From Diprion similis (Eukaryota > Arthropoda > Insecta > Hymenoptera > Diprionidae), in contig NC_060109.1 of NCBI RefSeq assembly GCF_021155765.1, positions 1,575,001 through 1,639,000 on the forward strand: a stretch of 64,000 bases of DNA. Direction: 5' to 3'. The translations under genes were made by a program, and so were the position numbers. Below the pieces are notes generated by a model. The model was not told the origin of the DNA. It ran no database searches and saw only the letters and a program-made list of their open reading frames with translations. The first letter of the stretch is position 1. Each line of letters opens with the position of its first letter. Positions 35,177 through 50,111 of this stretch are shown piece by piece.

Positions 35177-35700
35177 ATTGCTCGGCGTGTGTCCTGCGAT
35201 TTGAATGAATGCGGATGCAGCCCCGGCGGATATCCTCTTCGAGTGCAGTTTTTACTCTGGACGCGTCTTATACGCGGCAAGTGGCTCTGTAGCACACGTG
35301 ATGTTATCACGGTTTCCACCACTCGACAGCAGCTCTCGACTTTCGGTCGACTCGACAGAAACCGACGTCGAATCGCGCGCACGTTGCGAGCAGCGCGGAT
35401 CATCTTTGAGGTTTCTCTATTTTCTTTCCTTTTCTTCCCTCCCCCCTCGAACACGACACTCTCGTTCTTCCTTCTTTTCTTTCATTTATATTCATTAGAC
35501 ACGGCGAGACTTCGTATAACCAATCGTTTTACTCATACCTAATGCTTTTTGTGTTACTCGAGACTCCTGCGCTGTAGGCAACCATCTGTAGTCATGCGCA
35601 TGCGCAGAACGCGCTGCGTCTATCCTCAACGTCTATTATTATTATACCCGGAATAACCACACGGATTGTGCAATTTTCATCCGCTCGATGGATGTCGATG
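35177..35700 (-). promoter_or_regulatory. Sorbitol dehydrogenase 5' region with an NRF-1-like palindrome
   Basis: GC-richer sequence upstream of the start codon. TGCGCATGCGCA at 35595-35606, with core GCGCATGCGC at 35596-35605, matches the NRF-1/erect-wing consensus and lies about 420 bases upstream of the ATG. No TATA box was identified. Plus-strand open frames here look like shadows of the GC-rich promoter. Confidence 0.45.
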
Positions 35701-38599
35701 CATATGAGAAAAGTTATATTTCTTTAAACATTAACTTGAAAATTCTAGAGCAGAGTATGCCTGATATTACAAAACAATATGGTACAAGTAACCAATTATA
35801 AGGTTACAAAGAAATAATGTCCTAGCAGGTCCACTAATCCAGGTTTTGGGCTTATTTAACCATTTCGAGTAAAGAAAAAGTAAAAGTTACAAAGTAAATG
35901 TTGATATGATAAATCAAATGGTGAAATTAAAAAAAATTATGCCATATTCACTAACGGAAAGATAACAATAATAACAAGTCGACTTGCTGGGATATTATGT
36001 TTAGTTAAATTTTTTTAACAGTGTAGTGTGATTATAGTTGTGAATACTAGATTTTATTATTATTACTATATTGGATCTGTTTTTGTAGTTTACTACACTT
36101 TTACAGTTAAATAAATATTCAAAGACGATTTATTCTTGCACCAACATCAAATTATTGCAATAGTTATAGGAAAATATAGAACGAGTGATTCGACAATGAT
36201 CAAAAAGAATAGTAACACCTAGTACAAAACTCATTTTCAGTTCGAACCTCGAACTTTATTTCGAGGTACGCGACATCAGCGCCGATTTTCAGTTTTTCGA
36301 AGCATCCCAATTTCGAGAAAAATACTTTGCAGAATATCGACACTTCTGCGAAGAAAAAATTCTATTAAACTTCTCGCAATTGACAAGTTTTTGGCAATTT
36401 TACTCAAAGAAATTGTTGAGTTATGACGTAATGCTAATTTCAAAGATTTTCAGTGAATATTTTATATCATGTCATATTGTAATGTGGTTCATTGAATAAA
36501 GAGTATTGAATTTTGTTGGAAAATCTAGCTTGTTGTTATGACATTTTTTGCCCCGAATAAAATTTCGCATATATTCTTTGTCATTCATTGATTCTTGCCT
36601 TTGGAAATTTTCTCATTAAATTAATCTAAGGAAACGTTTTTATTGTAATCAATTTCATAATAGCATCAGGATTAGGAAAATTTAATTCGCGATCGTAAAC
36701 CCAAACAAAAATTCAGATGGTAGAAATTAGTAAAAACGCCTGAGTTTCCGTTGAAATCGTACGTGACTTGCAGAAATTCCGCCTGCGTGAGTCAATTATT
36801 ATTAATAATGCAAGTGTTTAAAGAGGTTCGATTCATTTCGTTAACTAAAAATGTGTATCCGTGTTCAAAATGCATATTTTGGCAACGTGCTTCTAAAATC
36901 AAATCTTTTAATTAACGATTCAATCAGTTATTTTAGAAACATCGTAATTTTTCGTTATCATTGCATTTCACGTGACGACATGTTGGAAAATATTTTTTTT
37001 TACAATTTACAGGTTCACGAATAAACGGTATCGAAATAACATCAACGTCCTCCATTTTAAATTCTACTGGACTTTTGCACCGTATTTTTTTATAACGACA
37101 AGTATTTTCAAAATAAACTTTTACCCTGCCGATTGCGAACGAACAAAGACTTCATTTAATTCGGCCTGCGATAAGTCAAATGTAAGTCAAATATGCTTTA
37201 CTTAGGATACAATATCGTTTAATTACAATTGCAAAGATATGATTAAACAGAAGGAAAAATATTACGCTAATTAATCATGTTATCAACAGGCTGCGTTGCC
37301 AAGTCAATGAGAATCGCATTACAATAGATGTAGCTTTCTGCTTTTATTTTTCCCAGACGGCTTATGTTCAAAGAAATAAATGGACATTGTTCATCCACGT
37401 CGCAAATATATTTTCGTGGCGGGACTTTTTGCATTATGATGATGCAGCTAAAATGGTGCCCGGATTGGCACACGAATAATGGAACATAGAGGTTAGAATG
37501 GCCATGTTTTTAACCGAATATTGGTTCAACAATGGTTTAGTTTCGATGCGATGTTTCGAATGATTTATTACTCGCACCTCGTTAAGACCTTGGCTTTATT
37601 ACGATTAACGTTTTCACAGTAATATAAGTTGATTATAGATGGAATCATGGATTTGATGTTACTTCATCTGCACTAATGTATACAAAAATTTACTTTTGTA
37701 TGGAATTTTACAACGAAGGTAGGTCACAGAATGAGTTTTATCTTTTTAAACTGATGACTCTAATCAATTTACAAATTACAGTGTTATATTCTTTTCATAA
37801 AAACAGGAAATGGAATGACAGAAATGGAAAATTAATCACCTTTTTCTGTCGCGATATTCAGCTGAATTTGAATATGTTAAAAGTAGATAAAATATCGTTG
37901 AATATTCAAGACGATAAAAATTGCGAATTTTGTAAGTCCGCAAAAAAGTTACATCGATATTCAAACAATATTATAGTGCGTGGGATAAAAACAAAAAAAA
38001 AAAAATATAAATCGGTTCCAGAAATTTTTTAGACGAAAGAAATATTAATACTCGTCACAAAAACCGTTATATGACTTGAATTATTAGAGCGATTACGAGA
38101 AGCCTCTTTCATTGTATTTGGAGTTCGTAATTTATTTTCCCTCCTCATCTTCCATTTTCTGTTGTATTTACGTATGAATGTTATCGGCAGGCACATTTCT
38201 GACAATCGGATTGACGTAAGATCTTGATTGTGTCAACCTCTGTATAAAAATAATTGTTCGTATTGATCGGTGACGGAAAAGTAGTGGCGCCAACAAACGA
38301 TTGTTAGGAATAATAAATCATTCCATATACAGTTCGCAAAAAACAATTCAAGATTTCATTCGAGTTCCACGAGAAGTTCGTGGAAGTTTCCAATATCTGA
38401 TCTCTGATCTCTAAGACTCTATTAGATAATACATAACGCAATCAAAATGAATTTTTATTATTTTTCGAGCTTTCACTTCTTTTCATATAATTGTTATTAT
38501 TAATACGCTCCAATCACGCGATCGTAATTGGTAACTTTGTTTCTGCGTAATTAAGTTATACCAAGTGAATTCCTAACGAATGTATGGTCCGTTGTCTAC
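35701..38599. other. Noncoding region
   Basis: AT-rich with no supported gene. A 118-codon plus-strand frame at 37676-38032 is Lys/Asn-rich and unlike any family I know, so I treat it as chance in AT-rich sequence. No strong repeat structure seen. Confidence 0.5.
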
Positions 38600-38780
38600 T
38601 GAAATTTAATGCGCATGCGCTACAATTCGAGCGCGACTGTTTGCCAGGGTGACCAACCGTCATAAACGTAACCTAAAAAATGTCGACACTTGTCACTGAC
38701 AGTTGTGCCAACTCAACACGCAACAATTACCGAAATTTTTGAGGTTAAATACATCGCGACGAACTGTCGTCTCAATTTTT
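38600..38780. mobile_element. Related MITE copy with a GCGCATGCGC arm
   Basis: From the palindrome at 38611-38620 onward the sequence parallels the MITE at 6.95-7.18 kb: 'TGTTTGCCAGGGTGACCAAC', 'GTCATAAACGTAACCTAAA' and later 'TTTTGAGGTTAAATACA'. The second terminal arm is not clear, so the copy is decayed or truncated. Confidence 0.7.
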
Positions 38781-40407
38781 AGGAAATATGTTGTTAACAA
38801 AAAAAGAATTGTAATGACCACAGATAAAAATTGTGACTTCAAAAATTCATGAAATGACTTGAAAAAATTATATAGTGTACTTCAAAACATAAATAAAATA
38901 TCCTCCAAGTTTGAATAAATTTTGATTATTCCTTGCCTGTTAAAAGAATTTTAAACACGAAAAACACGAAAATTCGGCCTCCTAAACTGGTTTCTCCCTT
39001 AAATAAGGTTAGAATGACTCGGTCAGAATTAGGAATTTTATGGTCATTAAGGGAGTGCCCTGATCACACATTTCCCTTTGACGCAGAAATGGTATGAGTT
39101 TACAGAATCGCATTTATAATTAAATTCGTCGAATTTATGCCATTTCTTTATAAAAAATAATCATGACTTTGCTATACGTGACTAATAATTAATTCTAATT
39201 CTCATCATTCATCGTCATACTTTTGTACCCTACTGAAAATTATTCTACAATAAATTACATAACGTTGTGACCGAAATTCGGATCTATTTTATCGAATAAT
39301 AAAAAATAATACATAACAAATCATACATATTGAAACCTATGATTCGTCATATGATGTATTTCATATTTTATTTTATAATCTATATTTTGTGATTTATTAT
39401 GTATTAAGTCGCATTCACATCTTAAATTGCATCATAAAATACTCCCTAATTTCAAACATAACAATATGTGATTTATCACAAAATAATTTTCAGTAGCATA
39501 CATATAGATTCGTGTAATTAAGACCAAATATATTGTATCAATAAAATAGTTGGAAAACGTTATGTAATTAGAGTATTAAAATTTTTCTATAATCTATTAA
39601 AACTAGAACAGTGTTAAAAGAAAACGTGAGAAATTCTAAGACGCGCTAGGATAAGCTTGAACTTCTGATATACTCGGTATACGCATGAAACTTGTATAAG
39701 CTTAGCTCATTCGCGAAGAAAACATACAATAAACAGTTAAAGTTACGCAATACGATACAATATCTTCACGTAATAAATCGTCTGATAAGAAACGTCGTAA
39801 ATCTAAAGGTGGAAAAATTTTCTTGCGTTATATATAATAACTATAACAAAAATAATCCTCAAATTACAAATTTTATGGAGCAGTAGGTAATGATAAAAAA
39901 ATCCGCCGATGATAAAAAAGAAAGTGTACAATCGATATAAAATATCTTTCGAGGTTATAAAAATATTATTGATTAATTACTTTTTATCTGGGGTAGAGGT
40001 CATGTATAAAAAAATTTGCCAAGCCTACATGATAATAATTCAGTCAAACGTCATGAGAATTACGACAGATTTAAGGGTGCATATGCACTCGACTGTAGTT
40101 GAAACGTAATACGTTCAACTGACTATCCATCAAATCAGGGCTTAATGCGTTACCGTAGTCGTTGCGTAAATCGACTTTAAGCATATTTGCGAGCCTAATC
40201 AAATCGTAATCTGATCAAACATCTTTTATCGTCACATGAAGGGAGCACAAAAATGCCGCTTTCAAATGCACCGTATCAATTGGCGTGATCAGAAGTGCAA
40301 ACATATGAAATCCCCATGAAAGATCAACTTGTAATCGGACACAGTAAAGTTAAGGCGTTAACGGAATTATCATAATCTTTATAAGGGAACAGTGCAGTTC
40401 CATCTAC
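38781..40407. other. AT-rich noncoding region
   Basis: No supported coding sequence. Near 38992-39058 a short pair of 'CTCCCTTAA' / 'TTAAGGGAG' inverted repeats may mark another small element. Otherwise low-complexity AT-rich sequence. Confidence 0.5.
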
Positions 40408-40809
40408 ATTAGGGTGGCGCAAAAAAACCGACTATATTTTTTTTTTTTTTGAGTCTCGTGTGACAAAATGTTAGTTTTTGATGTTTTAAGAGGCCACTCC
40501 AAAGGACAGTTCAAAAAAAATTTTTTAGAGGTCACTCCACATTTTCTAAAACGTCAGAAATCGTCAAAAATCGATTTTTTTTTTTTTTTAATTTTTCCTC
40601 GTTACGGTATAATTTTATAGACAAAAAAAAAAAAATAAGTTTCCGAAATTTTCAGTTCAAAATTTGAATTTTGAAAGGTCGCTCATAATTTTAAAAAATT
40701 TGGTCCTTTGAAGTGGGCTCTTAAAACATGAAAAACAAACATTTTGTCACAGGAGACTCAAAAAAAAAAAAAAAAAAAAAAAAATTCGGTTTTTTTCCGT
40801 CACCCTAAT
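40408..40809. mobile_element. Long-arm inverted-repeat element, about 400 bp
   Basis: The arms are about 100 bp: 'ATTAGGGTGGCGCAAAAAAA' on the left mirrors 'ATTAGGGTGACGGAAAAAAA' on the right, followed on both by poly-T, 'GAGTCTC(G/C)TGTGACAAAATG' and 'TGTTTTAAGAG'. The direct flanks are CTAC on both sides, consistent with a target-site duplication. No transposase. Confidence 0.85.
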
Positions 40810-41132
40810 CTACATGTTTCTCGATATTCGCTAACTGCAATAGAAATAGAACCAATGAAATAGCAGGACTAACTGCAGTAGATTATAATAAAATTACATT
40901 GCAACGAGAAAATACAACGGCCATGGTCATCCAGCAAATGCGGAAGTCACCCGACTGTGGTCTCCAAGTAGAGGTCGATGGCAAGTGTAGTGTTCCATAC
41001 CGATTGCCTTGACATGCACTTGTAACAGGAGCTGATTGCCACTTGGAACACAGAACATTACTTCACATGTCGATGTTGCTGGGATAAAATTTTTAGCGAG
41101 CGTCTAACTTTTTCAGCAATATATAAATTTAT

Positions 41133-41330
41133 ATGCACAATATGGGTGCTGAAGTTACGATAGAGACACTAAATGCTGGAACTAAAGATCTCAAGACTCA
41201 TTGGTTCATCGGACATGACGAAACGGGGGTCAAATGGTCGTTGAATGATGGTACAAGATTCGGTAACTCGTTCTATAGTTGCTCTCTGGAGTTTGTAATT
41301 TTTTCGTATCTGATTATTGTACGAAAATAA
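41133..41330 (+). CDS. Weak exon candidate, unknown family
   Basis: The frame encodes a compositionally normal stretch ('VTIETLNAGTKDLKTHWFIG', 'DETGVKWSLNDGTRFGNSFY') that turns hydrophobic after a GTAATT donor-like site near 41297. Neighbouring frames at 40919-41012 (around 'SPDCGLQVEVDGKCSVPYRL') and 41399-41623 might be other exons, but splice sites and phases do not join convincingly. No family recognised; it may be a decayed gene. Confidence 0.22.
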   Translation: MHNMGAEVTIETLNAGTKDLKTHWFIGHDETGVKWSLNDGTRFGNSFYSCSLEFVIFSYLIIVRK

Positions 41331-41626
41331 TTTACGCTCAGTATTTAATTAAGAAATAAATATCAAGTCCATAATTATCTTGTAATCCAATTGGCGAGTT
41401 GCTATATAGCGAACGCGATTATCAAGCGGTGTGTTATTTGAGAGGAAAGAAGGCCAATCCATTTGTGATGTCGAGACAGCCAATGAAACGTTTGACTCTT
41501 AATTGTGGCTCGAAATCCTATTTGTCTTTCCACTATCAGAATGCAATAAAACGTACTTCTCGCGTAATCTATACTGCACACCCATCTTTTCAAAGACGCC
41601 AATTACCGATTGCTAGTGTGTAATTA

Positions 41627-44600
41627 CAGCGCGATAACGAGCGTCTGAGGTCATGTCATCCAACAAAACTTGACCACATTTCTGAGAAGTCAGATTCAAC
41701 GTACGTCTTGGTAGACCTGACTGAATGGTTTGCCTATTGGTCACATCCGTTAGTGAACTAGGGTAGCCACAAATGTTTGCGAAAAAAATATCCATCACAT
41801 TTCCAGATTTTCCCTGACATTATCCCAGTTCTAGTAACTTACTAACAATAAAACTTGAATCGTTCAGCTTGTTAACTCTGTGTTCGGTTTAAACTCCATT
41901 CAAATTGAAGAAAAATTGACAATTTCAAGTTTTTCAGGTGTGTGTGTGTGTGTGTGGCCACTTTGTGAACATTAGGAAATGTATGATCTTTAATCTCGTT
42001 TAAAAAGTTATGAATTTTAATTCTGGAAGGTGTAACCAACGCTGATGATAAGATAACTAACGCTCTCAAGTCTCCTCTTATGTACACTATTCAATCGAAC
42101 TTTTGTACACTCGTCATATTGTAATCTCGTGTATACTTGCAGCCTTGAGAAAAGTAACCTTTGCTTGAATATATCCATACCAAATTAAATATATATTTTT
42201 TTTTCCAACATTCGAAACACGCGGTGCTCAATGAAAAATGGAAAAATTTATAAGCACATGGTGCTAGTACATGCTACTTTTTGAACATGGTACTTGCACG
42301 TCCATTTTGACCTTGGCTTGGTTGGTGGTGATGGTGCAAGTATCGAGTGTGAATCAGCACACGAATTAACACCTGTGTCAACTGACAATAATTACTGTTT
42401 TTCTTATTCTGATTGGTGATATCGCGATGTTCGTTAAAAAATTGAACGTCTCAATGCTTCGATTTTGTTTGACTAAAAGGAGAAAAAACTATTATGCAGA
42501 GTTCTGTTGATTTTCAACGGACTTCAAACAACTGTTGGAATTTCTATAATGTAATTGTCACTTCAGTATGATCAGAGGCTTTGATACGAGGTACATACAT
42601 GTGTATAATGTATTCAAACTCCAAGACGTCAGAGCCTCTGTCGAGTTTTTTTACTGGGTGCCTAAATCCACTCGAACTTTCATCTCAATTATTTTTACTG
42701 ACAAATTAATTCAAGCGTAGGTGAAAAATGGGAATATTACTTGCGTCTTGTTTACTCAAACCATGCCAAGGTAAAATTTACGAATAAACAATTACGACGG
42801 GGAAATTTTGTAGGCACATAAGTCTTGCACAGTTATAAACGTAAGTGTGAAGATCGTATTACGTATGTATGTACATAGTCATAAGTACTAGAGCAAAGTG
42901 CGTACTATTTATGAATGGTTTAGTAATAAACACGTTACGCTTTCGCAATGCGTATCATTTATTTATGTGTACAGACCTTTAAAAGCACAATATTTTCTAA
43001 ACTTGACGAAAAGTTGTAGGAAACGATATTTTGCAAGCAATTTTCTCGCTTGTGTATCTGTAAAAAAAACAGATAAAGTTCAGCTTATTGGATCAGTTCA
43101 GATTCACAATTGATCGCGTGAGATTATTGTTTGACATCTGAAATCACGTTACGATAAACAGTGACTGTTCCTGGACCCTGAAACTGTACACACGTTTCAT
43201 CTCTTTAATAAACACCTTTTTCCTAATCAACTTTTCACAGAAATACTTTCATTTTGGGCTATAATCTTCTACGTGAATAGAGATAAGATGTTAAACTGGC
43301 GCAAATGCAGAGCTCAACCAGCTATACGACTGTAATAAAATTTTATCTAACCCGAGCATATTTTTACGCCTTTTTCTATACGTGTTCTCCGTACACAAAA
43401 TATCTCTTTCTATATACAACGACAACTTGAGTCTGCGAATGCGCATGCGCGGAGGATGGAAAAGTACTGCGCGCATGCGTTGCCGCGAATAAATCTGCCA
43501 TCACGCGAACCTAACCTCAATTTCGTGCTTAGACTGCGTCTGCGTCTGCGTCTTTGTTATACAATTTACTATTTCATCATCGAATATCGTTGAGTCGGAT
43601 AAGTTTTATAACCAGTTGTTAAGGTGTTTTGCAGATATAAATCTGCACTTGATATGTATTACATGTATGCACGTGCAAATGCCAACAGATATAATAAACA
43701 TTATATAAATGTATTGCTTTTTGTGTCAAATTGAACAACCGATTTCCCTGACTCTTCTGAATTTTTATTTTGCTTATTTTCCAAAACCAAAAGGGAGTGT
43801 CGGTGAGAAGATTGAACACTTCGCGATGAGATAAAAATCTGGAAAAATATCAATCATGACCAAAGTTGATAAGATAATTCGCTTTGGATAAGAATAGCGC
43901 CAAAAAGTTATTAATAAATCGTTTAAACAAAAATTTTTGAAACAAATCTCGAGTGAAATTATTTTTACGTCATATAAAAAATATTCGTCGATTATTCTAA
44001 ATACCTATAAATTGTTTTGGAATTTTCAACAATTTTGAAAAATCAATCAAAGGTTCTAAAATTTTTTATCGGTTTACGTCAAAATTATATGCATTACACC
44101 GAAGAAGATTTGTACACATGAAACGAATAGTTTCATAAATATAGCTTAAAAAAATTTTGGAAAACGGGTTTTTCCAAAATCGCCAAAAATCTCAAAAAAA
44201 TTTTATCTCTTCAATTTTCCTTATCCAATTTTTCTTTCATGCTGTGTGCCAGTATTATTTTTTACACATCACATGTACCGACGTATGTACGCTCATATCT
44301 CTTAAGACACCGCAAATCCCTTCAGCTGATTTGGATTGGATAAGAGCTTTTTTATTTCGCATAACAATTATTTACGTAAGCCGGCACTTTCGGTCTCTCC
44401 AATTTGAATGACGAGTAGATTACGATTTCTTCGCTGTGCGAACGTCCGAATTCTCAAAGCTGAGAGATAGCATCGATATTACTCAGAGCTGTTGATTTAA
44501 TTTAGTCGCTATTGTGGCTGCTTTTTTCCTCGTGTGTTATTTTCCCACATAGATCGAACACAAATAGTTCGATTCTTTAACTCCTTAATTCGTTGATTTA

Positions 44601-47030
44601 TCAAGAATTTAAAACCGGCACAATTTTTCATAATTAATTAATTAGAGATAAAATTTTTATCAATATATTTGTTTATATTTTTCGCTTTTTTTTCCCCGAA
44701 TAGGATATTGTTGAAAATAAAGTTTGGATTACCATTAATTACAATCACTTCTGTCATTTCTGTGCTGCTATTGTTGTTACGGGCCATTTGCAAGTAAATG
44801 AATTGAGTTATTCCTATCCTGAAGGTTACGTAGGGTAAAAAGATATTAAAAATTAAGGCGATACTAAAATGCATCACCATGTATGCTTTTTTGACATTAT
44901 TATAAAGTTGATGATAGAATTACAAATAAATAATTATTTTTTCCAAAATTTCAGCGAAAGAATTTACCTGAATTTATTGAATTGCCTGGTTTCTGTGAAA
45001 ATAATCTACGCATAGAATTTTTACTTGCATTTCATGGAATTTAATTCTCGCTTAAAACTCGCACTGCTTAATAAAGAAAGAAAAAAAGTAAATTGAAAAC
45101 ATTAAAAAACATGAACTATGGGATTTTACAACTTGCATGAGTCAAAATTTTAATTCTTCATTTTTTCAACGTGGTCATGAGAAGAATCGCGTTAGTCGAG
45201 CACGTGTGTGTGTGTGTGTGTGTAAGCTACTACGTAAATAAGCCTATCGCTGTTAATTCAATTTCATTCACATGTATTAATACACAGGCATCAAGTTCTG
45301 AAAAAGGCCCTCAAATCGGGTCAAAATGTCAATTACTTCTTTTGATCATCGACCTTCATGTTTAAAACATTTGGATACTCGAATCTAGGTCAAGAACTTT
45401 ACAACAAAAAGGCATCGTTTTAAAAACGCGTTGATTCAAATTGTTCCGAAATGCATATACGTTTATTATATATATTTCTACTTATCTATGTTTAAATTTT
45501 AATAACAATTTAAAGAAAAAGGAATCATCCTTCATCCAACTTTATTTTAACTATGAAATAATCGAAAATACTTATTAAAGAAGAAACAAAAATTTCAATT
45601 GCATCACAGAAGTTGAAGAAAAAATATCACAAATCCAAACTACAGTCAAGTTTAAAATGTGCAGAACCTTTGATGAAGACCGCCGATTGAAAGAGATAAA
45701 GTTCTCTGAAATTAGATAAGAATTTCATCAACTTTAAGTTAAATAACTTTTAATAACTCAGGCTTAATTCAATGAATATTCGAACAACTGATTTTGTATT
45801 TGTGACTAATACGGTATTCAAATGAAAATGATTTGTGAGTGAAGCAATTATTGAAGCAGTAGAACTCAGTGCTTTAAAAATTTTACATTAAAATGAGAGT
45901 AGGCAGTGCCAGTCGAATAGCGTGAAAATTTCGGTGTTACTGTATGTCGTAACAATATTTTCAGCGACAATTTAGTGAAGTCAACAATGGTAACAATAAA
46001 TTACAGTAGAATTCAGGCCTCCTCTTTTATTGCCGGTAAGACACGAGCGAGGAATAAAGCGTAGAACGAAGAAAATAATGAAAAAAAAATTTAATTTTCT
46101 TAGATAAAAACCGAAAGTCTTATGGGTTAAAACTTATCGCTTATATCACACTTCGGGTGTACTTAAATACAATTATGTAACGGAGTTTGGAGAGATATTG
46201 CGAATTAAGAATTACAGAAAGCGTTCAATCAAATTTGATATTTGAACTTGAAGGAGCGTATTTATCTAAATACATTCCTGTTATCAGAAGTAGTGAAATG
46301 GTATGATTACGATTACGTTTCGCGATATCTTGTACATAGTGACTTATCGCAAGTTTTACACTTCATTGATACTTTTTATAGTATTTCATAATCGAGAAAA
46401 ATACCAGGTGAAGACGATTATGGAAAAATATTCGATCCCCTCGATCGATATCGATTATTTGAATTTTTATTTCCAACCGCGTAAAAGAATCAGGTTTCTA
46501 ATTCCTGTTGAACAAACTATTAATAATTTTTATTCTTTTCAATAGAAAAAGTATATAAAACACAGAAATCAAATTTATTATAATATTCGATTAAATAATA
46601 TTCCAGAATTCTTCGAAATTTGACAAATAAATTTGTTCTATTGATAGCAGTTAAAAATTGAATAACATGTCTGATACTCTTTAATGCACAAAAATTTCAA
46701 AAATTAACCAAGTAATAAACCAGGACAGTAATTTATTACTTACGAGTTAAGTTGAAGAATTGGAATAATGTCATGCTTCAGAGAAATCATTACGAAATTG
46801 ATCAAGATGAAACTCTGCGTTCGGTAATGCGATTTAACTCGAGTTTCTACGGTTGCTAAAGTGACCTGAATCAACGGAAAATGCGTGAAGCTTCCGGTGA
46901 CTTTTATATTTTTCTAGTAAACCGGAATATTAAATTAACAACACGACATGCTGTTTTGTATATAATTGTATTCTTCAACGCACGATTTCGCTCAAATCTT
47001 AAAAATTATATATATACATACCTATATATT
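41627..47030. other. Noncoding region
   Basis: No supported gene. It contains (GT)n near 41938-41956 and 45204-45222, and a GC-richer patch near 43430-43510 with the perfect palindrome GCGCATGCGC at 43441-43450 and a near copy at 43471-43480. The remainder is AT-rich. Confidence 0.5.
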
Positions 47031-47372
47031 GGGACTGTGCGGGTACCGAATTCTTTGGGTCGGATCGGGTAGAAAAAAATCTATTAGTTTCGGGTGAGTT
47101 TCCCGAAAATATGAGTTGTCTCGAAATTTTCGGGATTCCCGGATCTCCCGATGAAAAATGCTACACTTTGTCCTGAAAATATTGATCTCATGTAGATATA
47201 CTTCCTATTTACTATTACTATATCGTATTTGTCCAATATTATAAATATTAGGTAAAAAATGTTACCCACGTTTCGGGATTCACAAAAATTTCTGGTTTCC
47301 TGACCATTCCGGGGTCGTCAAAATCCCGATTCGACTTTTTTTGCCCAAAATTTCAGGAACCCGCACAGTCCT
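47031..47372. mobile_element. Inverted-repeat element with GGACTGTGCGGGT termini
   Basis: Left 'GGGACTGTGCGGGTACC' and right, reversed, 'AGGACTGTGCGGGTTCC' bound about 340 bp. Interior segments such as 'CCCGAAAAT', 'TTTTCGGGATTCCCGGATC' and 'TTTCGGGATTC' are internally repetitive. It lies about 160 bases beyond the RIOK2 stop codon, so probably in or near its 3' UTR. Confidence 0.75.
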
Positions 47373-47534
47373 ACTATCTATAGTTCAACTAATCGATCGA
47401 ATGAAAAAACAAAAAAAAAATCACTAGAATATGTACACATACATACAAAAATCAAGCATCGTATTGTAAACCTCAGATTCATTCAACAATCGATTTTTCC
47501 TTGACAAAAGTTCCGCGATAACATGTCCAGACAA

Positions 47535-50111
<2,577 letters not shown>

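Noticed and set aside
35003-35542. 179-codon open frame on the plus strand
   Set aside because: It overlaps sorbitol dehydrogenase exon 1 in antisense, extends into the GC-richer promoter, and has Lys, Arg and Phe runs from simple sequence. Best explained as a shadow frame.
37676-38032. 118-codon plus-strand frame
   Set aside because: Lys/Asn/Ile-rich, no recognisable family and no clear start context. Expected by chance in AT-rich sequence.
38992-39058. CTCCCTTAA / TTAAGGGAG inverted pair
   Set aside because: The arms are only about nine bases and there is no second copy in the window; too weak to call as an element.
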